Of a stretch of 15,847 nt of DNA, positions 8,534 to 15,847 are shown piece after piece. The position numbers and the translations under genes were made by a program. Positions within the stretch are counted from its first letter, which is position 1, and every line of letters starts with the position of its first letter. This stretch comes from Bremia lactucae (Eukaryota > Oomycota > Peronosporomycetes > Peronosporales > Peronosporaceae), in contig NC_090611.1 in the NCBI RefSeq assembly GCF_004359215.1, positions 1,004,720 through 1,020,566 on the forward strand, written 5' to 3'. Below the pieces are notes generated by a model. The model was not told the DNA's origin. It did no database searches and saw only the letters and a program-made list of their open reading frames with translations.

Positions 8534-8770
8534 AGTGAAGGTAGCTATAACCGTCCAATGAGTATCAGTCGATCTTCTAAATGATGCCAATGTATAATCA
8601 GGCGAATTACGGTCTGTATACCGTAAAAGGACACCTTCGGTGCAGTATACTACTTCTACTAAAGTTCCATAGTAAAGGTTTTTCAATTCTTGTTACTAAC
8701 TAAACGAGCATCTCTTTATAAGAATGATTTTTCTTCATAATGTCAATTACATCAACTCACACACCTATCA
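8534..8770 (+). promoter_or_regulatory. Region between GMC oxidoreductase and GPHR genes
   Basis: These 237 bp contain the GMC 3' end and the GPHR promoter. A TATA-like TTTATAA is present at about 8715-8721 and an initiator-like TCAATTAC at 8743-8750, about 20-55 bp before the GPHR ATG. A small inverted repeat (TACGGT / ACCGTA) lies near 8608-8625. No gene was seen. Confidence 0.35.
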
Positions 8771-10358
8771 ATGCTGTGGGCACAGTCGTCAGACGCGGTG
8801 TTGACGCTGGGCAGTTGGCTGCTTCTATTCGTCTTCTCTCGCTTCTTCTTCTCGTGGTGGCTCTTTCGTGACTATGCTGTGCGTAGCGCCACCACTCCAT
8901 TGCTCTTTGCGGCGTCGCTGACGTTTTCATTGAGTATTTTTGAAATGGTTCTGTTTGAAGTGACGGATGTGATGCACGTGGACAGTCGTCAATGGGTCTG
9001 GCGCATTGATCTCATCGCAATGACAGTACTAGTAGTCCTGGTAATACCTTTATCGCTTTTTTACACGCTAGCCCGAGAGTACGGCGTCGCGAGACGTCAA
9101 GCCGCAGGGACAGCTAGTGCACTGCAAATCCTCTACCTCTACAGCTTCTGGAGACTTGGTGGGGTGCTTGAACAAGACCTTCCACGGCAATCACTAGACG
9201 GTACAAATCTCCTTGTATTTTGTAAGGTTTCAAAGAGGCTCATTTCTATTATTATTTTGTGTGTTTCTTATAATGGTTAGCAATGTTTTCGATTCGCAAT
9301 TTTGTCAGCCGTGTGAGTCTCTTAGGAGTTCTCTTCATGGCTTTGTTATCAGGCTTTGGTGCCGTGAATTGTCCGTACGAATACATGACATTCTTTTGGC
9401 AAAAAGTTGTGGATGAAGATATTGAATTTCTCGAAAAACGACTGCGTCATAATCTCGACATTGTAATCGCCAAGAAGAAACGATTGACACTCGAGCGACG
9501 TGCGTCAGTGCGACGACAAGAGGATTCGATAGCAAGTAAAACGACGAAAACATTTGTGTTATTGTGGATTAATCGCTTCTTTACATCGAATGACACGACG
9601 TACATGAAAAGCCTCGAAGCTGATATTCGGACGCTCGAAAGTCTCGGACGCGAATTGTTTCTCGAAGTAAATGATTTAAGAAATGCACAGGCCCGGTCTT
9701 TCGGGGCGAGAACCATTCGAGGCCGCGTATTGAATTGCTTTGGCTACGTCATGTCGGCCTTTTGCATGTACAAGATGGGCATGAGCACCGTGAATGTCAT
9801 TTTTCGTAGAAATCGTGATAAGGATCCAATCACGGACGTTGTAGAAAAGCTCCTGTACATTTGGCCGTCATTAGCAGAGCAGTTGAATCTTCGCTTCTTG
9901 TCGGAGATTGCGTCATTAAGCTTTGTGGGAATTCTTGTTTTCACGCAAACACGAGGCTTTCTTGTCACTTTACTCAAATTCTTTCGGACGTATTCAAACA
10001 CTGTGTCATCAAATAGCGTCGTGCTATGGCTCGCTCATCTCATGGGCATGTATTTTGTCTCGTCATTTGTTCTCATGCGTATGAATCTTAGTCCGCTACA
10101 TCGGTACGTCTCCTAATATTTTTTTTAATAAGAAATTCCAATGAACTAACCTGTCACTTGCTTCTTTCGTGCTGGTGCTATAGACAGCGAATTGATGAAG
10201 TACTGGGTGAAATCGAGTTCCACATCTTTCATCGGTACTTTGACATGATGTTTGTCATCAGTGCTTTATGTAGTATCGGTGTTTTAGCCGTCACGAAATT
10301 CTCCAAGGCTTCACGAACACGCAATAGTGACTATAGTGCCCACGATAAGTTTCCGTAA
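8771..10358 (+). CDS. Golgi pH regulator family protein (GPHR / GPR89 / GTG), three exons
   Basis: This is a multi-pass membrane protein. Animal relatives are anion channels of the Golgi that help acidify it, and plant GTG1/2 have also been reported as G-protein-like. Exons are 8771-9200, 9281-10103 and 10184-10358, with two 80-bp GT-AG introns. They join to 1428 nt, 475 residues, without stops. Predicted membrane segments are at about 8-30, 42-63, 79-101, 152-172, 294-316, 350-378, 389-410 and 437-455. A charged, probably coiled-coil loop lies between (about 185-280). Diagnostic family sequence includes LMALLSGFGAVNCPYEYM in near-identical form (FMALLSGFGAVNCPYEYM, residues 162-179), LAHLMGMYFVSSFVLMRM (394-411) and DEVLGEIEFHIFHRYFDMMFVISAL (422-446). 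Length is close to the usual 450-470. The stop codon lies six bases from that of the convergent SNAPC3 gene. Confidence 0.94.
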
Positions 10359-10364
10359 CAAGCA

Positions 10365-11708
10365 CTAGTCTTGCACGAATGGAAAGCTCAAGAAATCGTT
10401 GTATATTAAATTTCCATTCACATCGTAGTGAGCTGCACGGTAGCAGCGATGACAGAAAAACATCGGGTCAACCACAGCGAGACGATCGCCATAACACACG
10501 TACTTGGCACTGTAATTCTGACAGATTAAACAATTCCGCAAAGGATGGTTCAAAGCATTGGGAAGCCGCAGTGGAAAGATACCTGAACTCGTGGAAGCGT
10601 CGTATTCATGCGGTAAGCGTGCATCTTTCAGTCGGATCAAATGCTCGCATTCGCCTTGATGAATGTACACGCCTGGTACATCGATCAAGAGATCAAGATC
10701 CGCAAAAGTTGACAAGTGAAGACTCGGCCGTGGAGGGCCATCTATTGGAAAGGCTCCAAACTTTTCTTGACGCTCGGGTTTCGCTTGAATCCATTGAATG
10801 ATTTCATTCGAGTAATCCAGGCTTCCAGGCACTCGTCGATCGACAAACATTTTTTTACCAAAGTACAAAAGCTTTGAAGCTTTCGCGTACTCGGCTAGCC
10901 GCTCATCGTTCGCACAGACAATTAAATCCACAAGATCTGTTAGTTTCTGGGACTGCCGCACAAGGAACGACTGTGTTCGTGCTGGGTCTTTGCTCGGATG
11001 CAGCACTTCGAACCACAAAATTGGGTCATTCTCGTTCAAAACGTGCTTTTTTTCTGTAGATTTTATGGCGTCTTGACTCGCCTCTTCTTCATCTAAAGCT
11101 GGCATTGGTCGAGCAAATTCAAAGCTCATCGCTGTGATTGTTTTTGCCATGGATCGCTTTTGTGCTAGGCGTCTCTTTTTAATTCGAAACGTGTCTACAA
11201 AGCTCTGTAGACGTGCGCTGGGCACTCTCTCGGCTCGTAGCTCGTCAATATCGTCTAATTCTGCAAACACAGCTTTGAATCGTTCTCGCTCTTCTTTGAA
11301 TTCCTTAACTTGTCGCCTTCGTTGCTTGACTTTTTGTCTCATTGCCGCTGTTGCTGCCTTCTGCTTGGCGACTACGGTCGCTCGATCTACTCCTAGCCGC
11401 TCTTCGTGTGACTCAATGACGGCATTATCTATCGCATCTTCTTCTGCGTCAAAAGCTCCATCTCCTTGAAGTGCAAGAGCAGCGACACGCTGGTATTTCT
11501 TTATCCGCTCGGGATACGAAAGGGCTTTATCCGTCACCGCTAAGTCTCCTTCGTTCCAGCGCCGCAATGCACGATATATTCCATTGTCGACGGCCTTTTC
11601 AAGAGGTGGTAGCAAAATTTCGTCGACGCTTATGTCAACAGAGCTATAATCTTCTTGAGTCGAATTGTCTGTAGGCAATAGCGGTGGGAAGAGGGCCTCA
11701 AAGCTCAT
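10365..11708 (-). CDS. snRNA-activating protein complex subunit 3 (SNAPC3 / SNAP50)
   Basis: This is a subunit of SNAPc, the nuclear complex that binds the proximal sequence element of snRNA promoters and recruits RNA polymerase II or III. The 447-residue intronless product starts at ATG 11706-11708; upstream in-frame codons contain only a TTG. The C-terminal 100 residues carry the zf-SNAP50_C region: IHQGECEHL (His350, Cys354, His356), CLIC (Cys393, Cys396), Cys405, FFCHRC (Cys419, Cys422) and AAHYDVNGN followed by FLSFPFV. This matches the order and spacing of the family. The middle (about 105-200) is highly charged and probably helical, including an RRRQVKEFKEERERF stretch. It is convergent with GPHR. 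On the minus strand a TATA-like TATAAAA (plus 11782-11788) lies about 75 bp upstream. Confidence 0.94.
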   Translation of the reverse strand: MSFEALFPPLLPTDNSTQEDYSSVDISVDEILLPPLEKAVDNGIYRALRRWNEGDLAVTDKALSYPERIKKYQRVAALALQGDGAFDAEEDAIDNAVIESHEERLGVDRATVVAKQKAATAAMRQKVKQRRRQVKEFKEERERFKAVFAELDDIDELRAERVPSARLQSFVDTFRIKKRRLAQKRSMAKTITAMSFEFARPMPALDEEEASQDAIKSTEKKHVLNENDPILWFEVLHPSKDPARTQSFLVRQSQKLTDLVDLIVCANDERLAEYAKASKLLYFGKKMFVDRRVPGSLDYSNEIIQWIQAKPERQEKFGAFPIDGPPRPSLHLSTFADLDLLIDVPGVYIHQGECEHLIRLKDARLPHEYDASTSSGIFPLRLPNALNHPLRNCLICQNYSAKYVCYGDRLAVVDPMFFCHRCYRAAHYDVNGNLIYNDFLSFPFVQD

Positions 11709-12100
11709 TAAGCTAGCTGATGGCTTCAATTTTAGAACAATTGACTACCTGATTGGCAGAGGGCTATCGCTGACGAAAAGTTTTTATAAAGTCTAGACGC
11801 TTCAACAAAGGATATCAAGTGAAGTGGCTTCCTAACATCAACATCGACGTTTATTGGCTCGTAAGCCTTGTGTGGTACTTGTAACTGATGTCCGTAACAT
11901 AAATATTATTTCCTACACGATTGTGTGGTGCGCAAGTACTCTAAGCCTCAAAATTTACCTTTAGTAGCTAAGACTTCTTAGTTTCTTTAAACCTTTCAGT
12001 GCACATTGTGTACGTGAAGAAGTCGAGGAACCCCACCTCCACTGTTATCAGTTTTAGGTTGACTACAACTATTATGAGTATTAGCTAAGGCTGCCCCGTT
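11709..12100. other. Upstream region of SNAPC3 up to the right LTR
   Basis: These 392 bp have no recognisable gene. They hold the SNAPC3 promoter (TATA-like box on the minus strand at 11788-11782) and AT-rich spacer. CCCGTT-TGT-AACGGG at 12095-12109 is a six-base hairpin that straddles the proposed LTR start. Confidence 0.5.
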
Positions 12101-12630
12101 TGTAACGGGCTAAAGTTGCCCTAATGTTACACAGTCCCCGTTAAGTACTCTTGGTGTGCTTAAGGGGATGTTCAATTACTAAATTAAAGTTATTAGACCC
12201 AGCACTCGGGTGTGGTTCACATTTGTGGCCAACCCTTGCGTATGTGATCCACATGGGAGCATTCACATTAGGAGGGATGACGGTTAGCGTCATCCGTTAC
12301 GCGAGGTATCTAGAAAGATACGCTCGCAATACATATTAAGTGTTATCTATAGAGATGACATTTTGATTGGTAAAAATGGTATTTATATTTAATACGATTA
12401 AATATAAATAAGTCTGAAAACTACTTCCTACTTGGTAAGTGCGCACGAGGAGCCGGATCACCGCTCCCGTGACGACACTTAACCAGAGTACTTAGTGCGT
12501 TGGGTGAGGTCGCTAACGCGCCCACCGCAACACCTCACTGCACGCAAGGAAGCTGGTTAAACCGCTTCCTCGCTGTGCTAGGGTGTGTGTCTAAGTAGAG
12601 CGTGGCCGCATTACGACGTGCCCGCCTACA
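12101..12630 (+). repeat. 5' LTR of the right Ty3/gypsy element
   Basis: I place the LTR from TGTAACGGGC (12101), the same tip as the left element, to CCTACA (12630). This gives TGTA...TACA ends and a primer-binding site one base later. An alternative start is TGTTACACAG at 12125. The 3' LTR needed to confirm the borders is not in view. The LTR is rich in dyads, notably GGATGACG/CGTCATCC at 12275-12295 and a 14-bp-arm AT hairpin at 12380-12410. An open frame inside it (12151-12339) is not a gene. Confidence 0.7.
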
Positions 12631-12631
12631 T

Positions 12632-12643
12632 TGTTAACACTTG
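12632..12643 (+). other. Decayed primer-binding site of right element
   Basis: TGTTAACACTTG follows the LTR end by one base. It matches seven of nine bases of the left element's TGGTAGCAC. A functional site should begin TGG to pair with the tRNA CCA end; here the third base is T, so priming is probably impaired. Confidence 0.5.
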
Positions 12644-12654
12644 TAAATTTTCCC

Positions 12655-13652
12655 ACGACCCGCATCTCTGCGTGTGTACGTGAGGTGAGGATAAGCCTCA
12701 ATATTGATTGGGTCGTTCCCCACCTATCCGAACAACTTCAGGAGGTGAAAGGGTTTATAACGCAGGGACTTGGTGAACAAGCCCTGGCCATGCTCCTGGG
12801 TAGTCCTCCTGAGCAACATGTTGCTCAGTTAGAGCAGCTTGAGGCATTCGTGCTCGGACAGCGGACAGCCGCGTCCGAGGCACAGGGCCATGCTGCGGCG
12901 GAGTCCGTCATTCAAACTCAGGATGAGCTGAGGCATGAGCAGGCTCGGAGCGAGGCTCTCAACAGGACTGTTGAGATGCTCTCTGCCCGGCCGCATCAGC
13001 CGAGGCCCATTCGGATGGACCCGCCCAAGTTCGATGGAACTGCGGCGCACACGATTGTCCACTGGCTTTTAGCCGTGGAGCAATGCGGTGTCGCGCAGCT
13101 CATCGAGGACGACAGCCGGATGGTGTCGTATGCCATGTCGCATCTGCGCGGTAAGGCCTCAAAGTGGGCTTACCCGGCGCTTATGGTGGACAGAAAGGCG
13201 TTCCATTCATGGGCGATCTTTAAGGAAAAGATTCGCGCCATGTACCAGCCGCCGAACAACGAAGTGTTCCTTCAGGCGCGCTTCTTTGGAGCGCGACAGG
13301 CGAAGCGATCTCTGCAAGAGTATATGCAGGAGAAGCGCTTGCTGTCAGCATCCATAACCGTAGGTCCGATTCCCATGGAGTTGGGCAATGGAGACGTTGT
13401 CTGTTATAAATGCGGCAAGCTCGGCCATATGATGGCTCGCCGCTATGCCAGGGTCCCTGCTGGGGCAAAGATACCGGCAAGAGGACTCCCTTCCCAAAGG
13501 GCGATGGCAAGAATCAGCGTGCGCGACGCATGAATTCTGCATCGACCACAGAGGGGTCGGACATGCAGGAGCGCATTAGGAGGGATGCCCTACTGACGCG
13601 GACTCTGAAGCTACCCCTAAGTTCAGAGTTGTGGAACAAATGGGTAGCATAG
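12655..13652 (+). pseudogene. gag: Degraded gag of right element
   Basis: The gag frame reads from about 12655 and continues to 13533. It holds an Ala/Glu-rich probable coiled coil (about 12830-12980) and the start of the Retrotrans_gag domain (PPKFDGTAAHTIVHWLLAVE, then LRGKASKWAYPAL, about 13020-13180). It then jumps at about 13345 to a PMELGNGDVVCYKCGKLGH zinc-knuckle segment, so the second half of the domain looks deleted. The last knuckle Cys is Arg (CGC at 13441-13443). Near 13460-13480 the natural sequence moves to another frame (KRTPFPKGDGKNQRARRMN) ending at 13652. No ATG is seen at the expected start: ACG at 12655-12657 stands where a Met would fit. Confidence 0.8.
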
Positions 13653-14075
13653 TCCGTGAGGTTTCGAAATTTCGGATCTCAACCCTGCTGCTCTATAGCG
13701 CTCATGTAATAGGCTATGACCAGGTGATGACCCTCCTAGTATATTCGGGTGCATCACCAAATTTTGTGAAACTCGCGGCTCTAAGAAAGAGACTGGCGAT
13801 GTTTGAGTCGCTTTGCCGGGGTGGCAAGCGAGAAGAGGAGACCGTTTGTATAGCAAACGGCGCTCTCGTTAAGTCTGAGGGAGTTCAGGTAGAACTCGCC
13901 TTCAGTTTTAGTGGCTTCTCTTGTTAAGAGAAGTTCACAGTGCTAGGTTTGGAGAGTCCGCAAGACCTCATCCTAGGCATGCCATGGTTGGCAAAGTACC
14001 AACCATGGATAGACTGGCGTACACGCAAAGTTGTGAACTCTACGCAGGACACCGGAAAGGATATGCTCCTGCGAG
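13631..14075 (+). pseudogene. pol: Inactivated aspartic protease of right element
   Basis: Protease sequence runs in one frame. LLVYSGASPNFVKLAALRK at about 13733-13790 is the active-site block, but the catalytic Asp is Tyr (TAT at 13742-13744). The frame is cut by TAA at 13925-13927 and resumes at EKFTVLGLESPQDLILGMPW, ending with the conserved WIDWRTRKV. The block DLILGMPWLAKYQPWIDW parallels DVILGLPWLRKYEPRISW in the left element. With the Asp lost and a stop inside, this copy cannot encode a working protease. Confidence 0.85.
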
Positions 14076-14116
14076 AGGCGTATGCAACTGATGGCGTGTC
14101 AAACCCAGTTGAGGGT

Positions 14117-14314
14117 GCGTTGACGGGAAGTCAAACGTCACCAGTACCTACCCAGCTCGTGGAGACTGGGATAGTGAAAAGGACGATGACAAGTAGTCAT
14201 GCGTCCGAATGTCCTGCACAGAGCCGAGAGCCTGTGGCAGTAGACGGCGAGCTGACAGGAAGTCATGCGTCGCATAAACCGGCACAGTGTCTAGAGCCTC
14301 GTGCAGTTGGAAGG
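14117..14314 (+). repeat. Three tandem degenerate 66-bp repeats (22-residue units) in the pol linker
   Basis: Units start at about 14117, 14183 and 14249 with an exact 66-base period. In the protease frame each unit reads with aligned key residues: (L/M)T(G/S)S, then H-A-S (Q-T-S in unit 1), then P-(A/T)-Q, then E-P or E-T. Units 2 and 3 are closest, both with SSHAS or GSHAS, PAQ and EP. The repeat lies in the spacer between the protease and reverse transcriptase. Confidence 0.75.
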
Positions 14315-14324
14315 GGAGGCGTTA

Positions 14325-15847
14325 GCCAGGAGTGCAAGGCCCCCGCTTCCCAAAAAAAAGGTCGTGGTGACTCGAAGAACGAGTACTCGACGGATTGGGA
14401 CGATCAAAGGCACGTCTAAACGAGTGACCTGTGGATCAGTCTCTAATAAAGTAGACGGGCCTTCGAACGAGGTGTTCGAGGCCGTCAAATACGAAATTGC
14501 GGAGGCATCCTCAGTTAAGGTGCTCCGGCAAGTCTTTAAATCTGCCGAGGAGATAGTAAACCTCCCGGAGATGTCGTGGGATCTGTTTCTTGCCGAATTA
14601 AAGGAAGGAAAGATCCGCGAAATAGTCGCACCATCTCTAGAAGAGAACTTAATGGACTGTTGTTCGTCGTCCACAATGAACGAGAGCGTCCTAGAAACGG
14701 ACAAAAAGAAGCGGTTCGCTGCTCAAGGCTGGGATGCCTTGAGAAACAGTTCGTTCTTTGAGGTTCTGTGGAAACATCGCGATGTGTTTTCAGAAGAAGT
14801 GCCGAGTCGCCTACCAGCAGATAGGGGCATCGGGCACGAGATAGACCTCGAACCTGACACCAAGTATTGTGTGACCAGGCAATGGCCGTTGCCGAAAGAA
14901 CTTGTCGATTATATCGATGAGTTCTTCGACAAGCGAGCCAAGGCGGGACATGTGCGTGAGAGCAAATCGCCTCACTGCAGTCCGACCTTTTGTGTGCGTA
15001 AATCCACAGGTGGATGGCGCGTGGTTCTTGCTTACAATAAGCTGAACACGGCGACCATACCGGCGCAAACGCCAATCCCGCGGAAAGATGTTTTGTTGAA
15101 CTCCATGGGAAAGTCAACTATCTTTTCCGCGTTGGATTTGAAGGATGGCTACTATCAGGTACTCATGAGAGAGTCCGATGTAGCCAAAACGGCAGTAAGC
15201 ACCCCAAGCGGTATGCTTTGGGAGTGGCTTGTGATGCCTCAAGGTTTGAAAAACGCACCAGCGACATTCAACCGAGTGGTGGCTCACGTGATGCGTCAGC
15301 ACCGTGCCTACGCGCCTCATTACTTTGACGATGTATTCGTGCATAGTAGGGCCGAGGACGGGCTGAGCGCAATAGAGTCGCACAAGCGTCATTTAGACGC
15401 TGTGTTGCAGACTTTAAAGGACGCCCAATTGTACGTCAACTTGCAAAAGTGCGTCATAGGGGTCCCTGAGATACCTGTACTGGGCTGCATCGTTGGTACA
15501 CATGGTGTACGAGCAGACCCAGACAAGGTAAAATCAGTAAAGGAATGGCCAATCCCACGGCATGTGAAGGATTTGCGCCAATTCCTAGGGCTCGCTAATT
15601 ACTTGCATAAGTATAGCAAGAATTATGCGGAGCAAACTAAACCATTATCTGATCTCCTTAAAAAGGACACAGAATGGGTTTGGTTAAAAGAACAAGAAGA
15701 TGCGTTCACATCAGTGAAGCAATCTCTTGTAGAGGCACCGGTCTTGGCATTGCCAGACGCGGATAAGCCCTTTAGCGTCGTCTGCGATGCAAGTAATTTT
15801 GCAATCGGCAGCGCGCTCATGCAGAAGGATGACGACGGCGTTGACCG
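14325..15847 (+). CDS. pol: Partial pol: reverse transcriptase and start of RNase H of right element
   Basis: The frame is open from after a TAG at about 14322 to the window end (over 500 codons), without a stop. RT motifs in order: WRVVLAYNKLN (about 15018), LDLKDGYYQV with catalytic Asp at 15135-15137, MPQGLKNAPATFNRV (about 15235-15280), YFDDVFVHS with the Asp pair at 15327-15332, LGCIVGTHGVRADPDKV (about 15480) and RQFLGLANYLHKY. The RNase H-like domain begins with FSVVCDASNFAIGSALMQ (Asp at 15786-15788) before the sequence ends. The frame joins the protease frame by a +1 shift, most likely in the A8 tract at 14352-14359. It copies element RNA into DNA in the particle. As far as seen it is intact, in contrast to gag and protease. 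Confidence 0.93.

Larger units (their letters stand above)
12101..15847 (+). mobile_element. Ty3/gypsy LTR retrotransposon, 5' part, cut by the window edge
   Basis: The order LTR, primer-binding site, gag, protease, reverse transcriptase, start of RNase H is that of a Ty3/gypsy element on the plus strand. Integrase and the 3' LTR lie beyond 15847. The gag and protease regions carry several disabling changes, whereas RT reads open for 1.5 kb with its catalytic motifs. The element belongs to a different family from the left one: gag and LTR do not align by eye beyond the LTR tip TGTAACGGG and a similar primer-binding site. Confidence 0.93.

Noticed and set aside
10379..10801. 140-residue plus-strand open frame
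   Set aside because: It is antisense to the zinc-binding C-terminus of SNAPC3, with no recognisable features.
11706..11729. TTG start seven codons upstream for SNAPC3
   Set aside because: An in-frame ATG follows at once (11708), and TTG initiation is not expected in a nuclear gene.
12151..12339. Short open frame in the right LTR
   Set aside because: It lies in non-coding LTR sequence, with no features.
14536..15117. 193-residue minus-strand open frame over the right element's RT
   Set aside because: It is antisense to well-conserved RT motifs and its composition looks like a frame shadow.
1..15847. CRISPR array, bacterial operon, or RXLR/Crinkler effector gene
   Set aside because: No regularly spaced repeats, ribosome-binding sites or polycistronic layout were found, and no secreted open frame with an RXLR or LFLAK motif.

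Overview
This window is eukaryotic. It most likely comes from an oomycete (Peronosporales, a Phytophthora or downy-mildew type genome). The evidence is small introns (61-80 bp), a TATA / Inr / FPR-like promoter of oomycete form, Ty3/gypsy retroelements of the kind common in these genomes, and a gene set of peroxisomal thiolase, alpha-tubulin, GMC oxidoreductase, GPHR and SNAPC3. The species cannot be fixed from the sequence alone.

Layout: a compact island of five host genes (about 2.6-11.7 kb) lies between two Ty3/gypsy LTR retrotransposons that point away from it. On the left (1-2376, minus strand) are a 5' LTR, primer-binding site, a broken gag and the start of a protease, running off the window. 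On the right (12101-15847, plus strand) are a 5' LTR, primer-binding site, a degraded gag, a protease with its catalytic Asp lost, and a well-preserved reverse transcriptase running off the window at the start of RNase H.

Host genes in order: (1) peroxisomal 3-ketoacyl-CoA thiolase, plus strand, intronless, with a PTS2-like N-terminus; (2) a divergent alpha-tubulin, minus strand, intronless, lacking Lys40; (3) a membrane-anchored GMC flavin oxidoreductase, plus strand, reconstructed here as eight exons including one GC-AG intron; (4) a Golgi pH regulator (GPHR/GPR89/GTG) protein, plus strand, three exons; (5) SNAPC3/SNAP50, minus strand, intronless. Genes 4 and 5 converge with only six bases between their stop codons. 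Tubulin and the GMC gene share a roughly 320 bp divergent promoter. The five genes serve unrelated processes (beta-oxidation, cytoskeleton, redox, organelle ion balance, snRNA transcription), so this is ordinary eukaryotic linkage and not an operon or pathway cluster.

The signal the gene list does not explain is in the retroelements. The left element, and to a lesser degree the LTR and gag-protease part of the right one, are packed with perfect or near-perfect short inverted repeats (arms of 8-14 bp, tiny loops), lying inside coding sequence as well as LTR. The number is far above chance, and I saw no comparable clustering in the host genes. Other points of interest are a 191-bp insertion in the left gag with a 4-bp target repeat, and a three-copy 66-bp (22-residue) tandem repeat between the right element's protease and reverse transcriptase.
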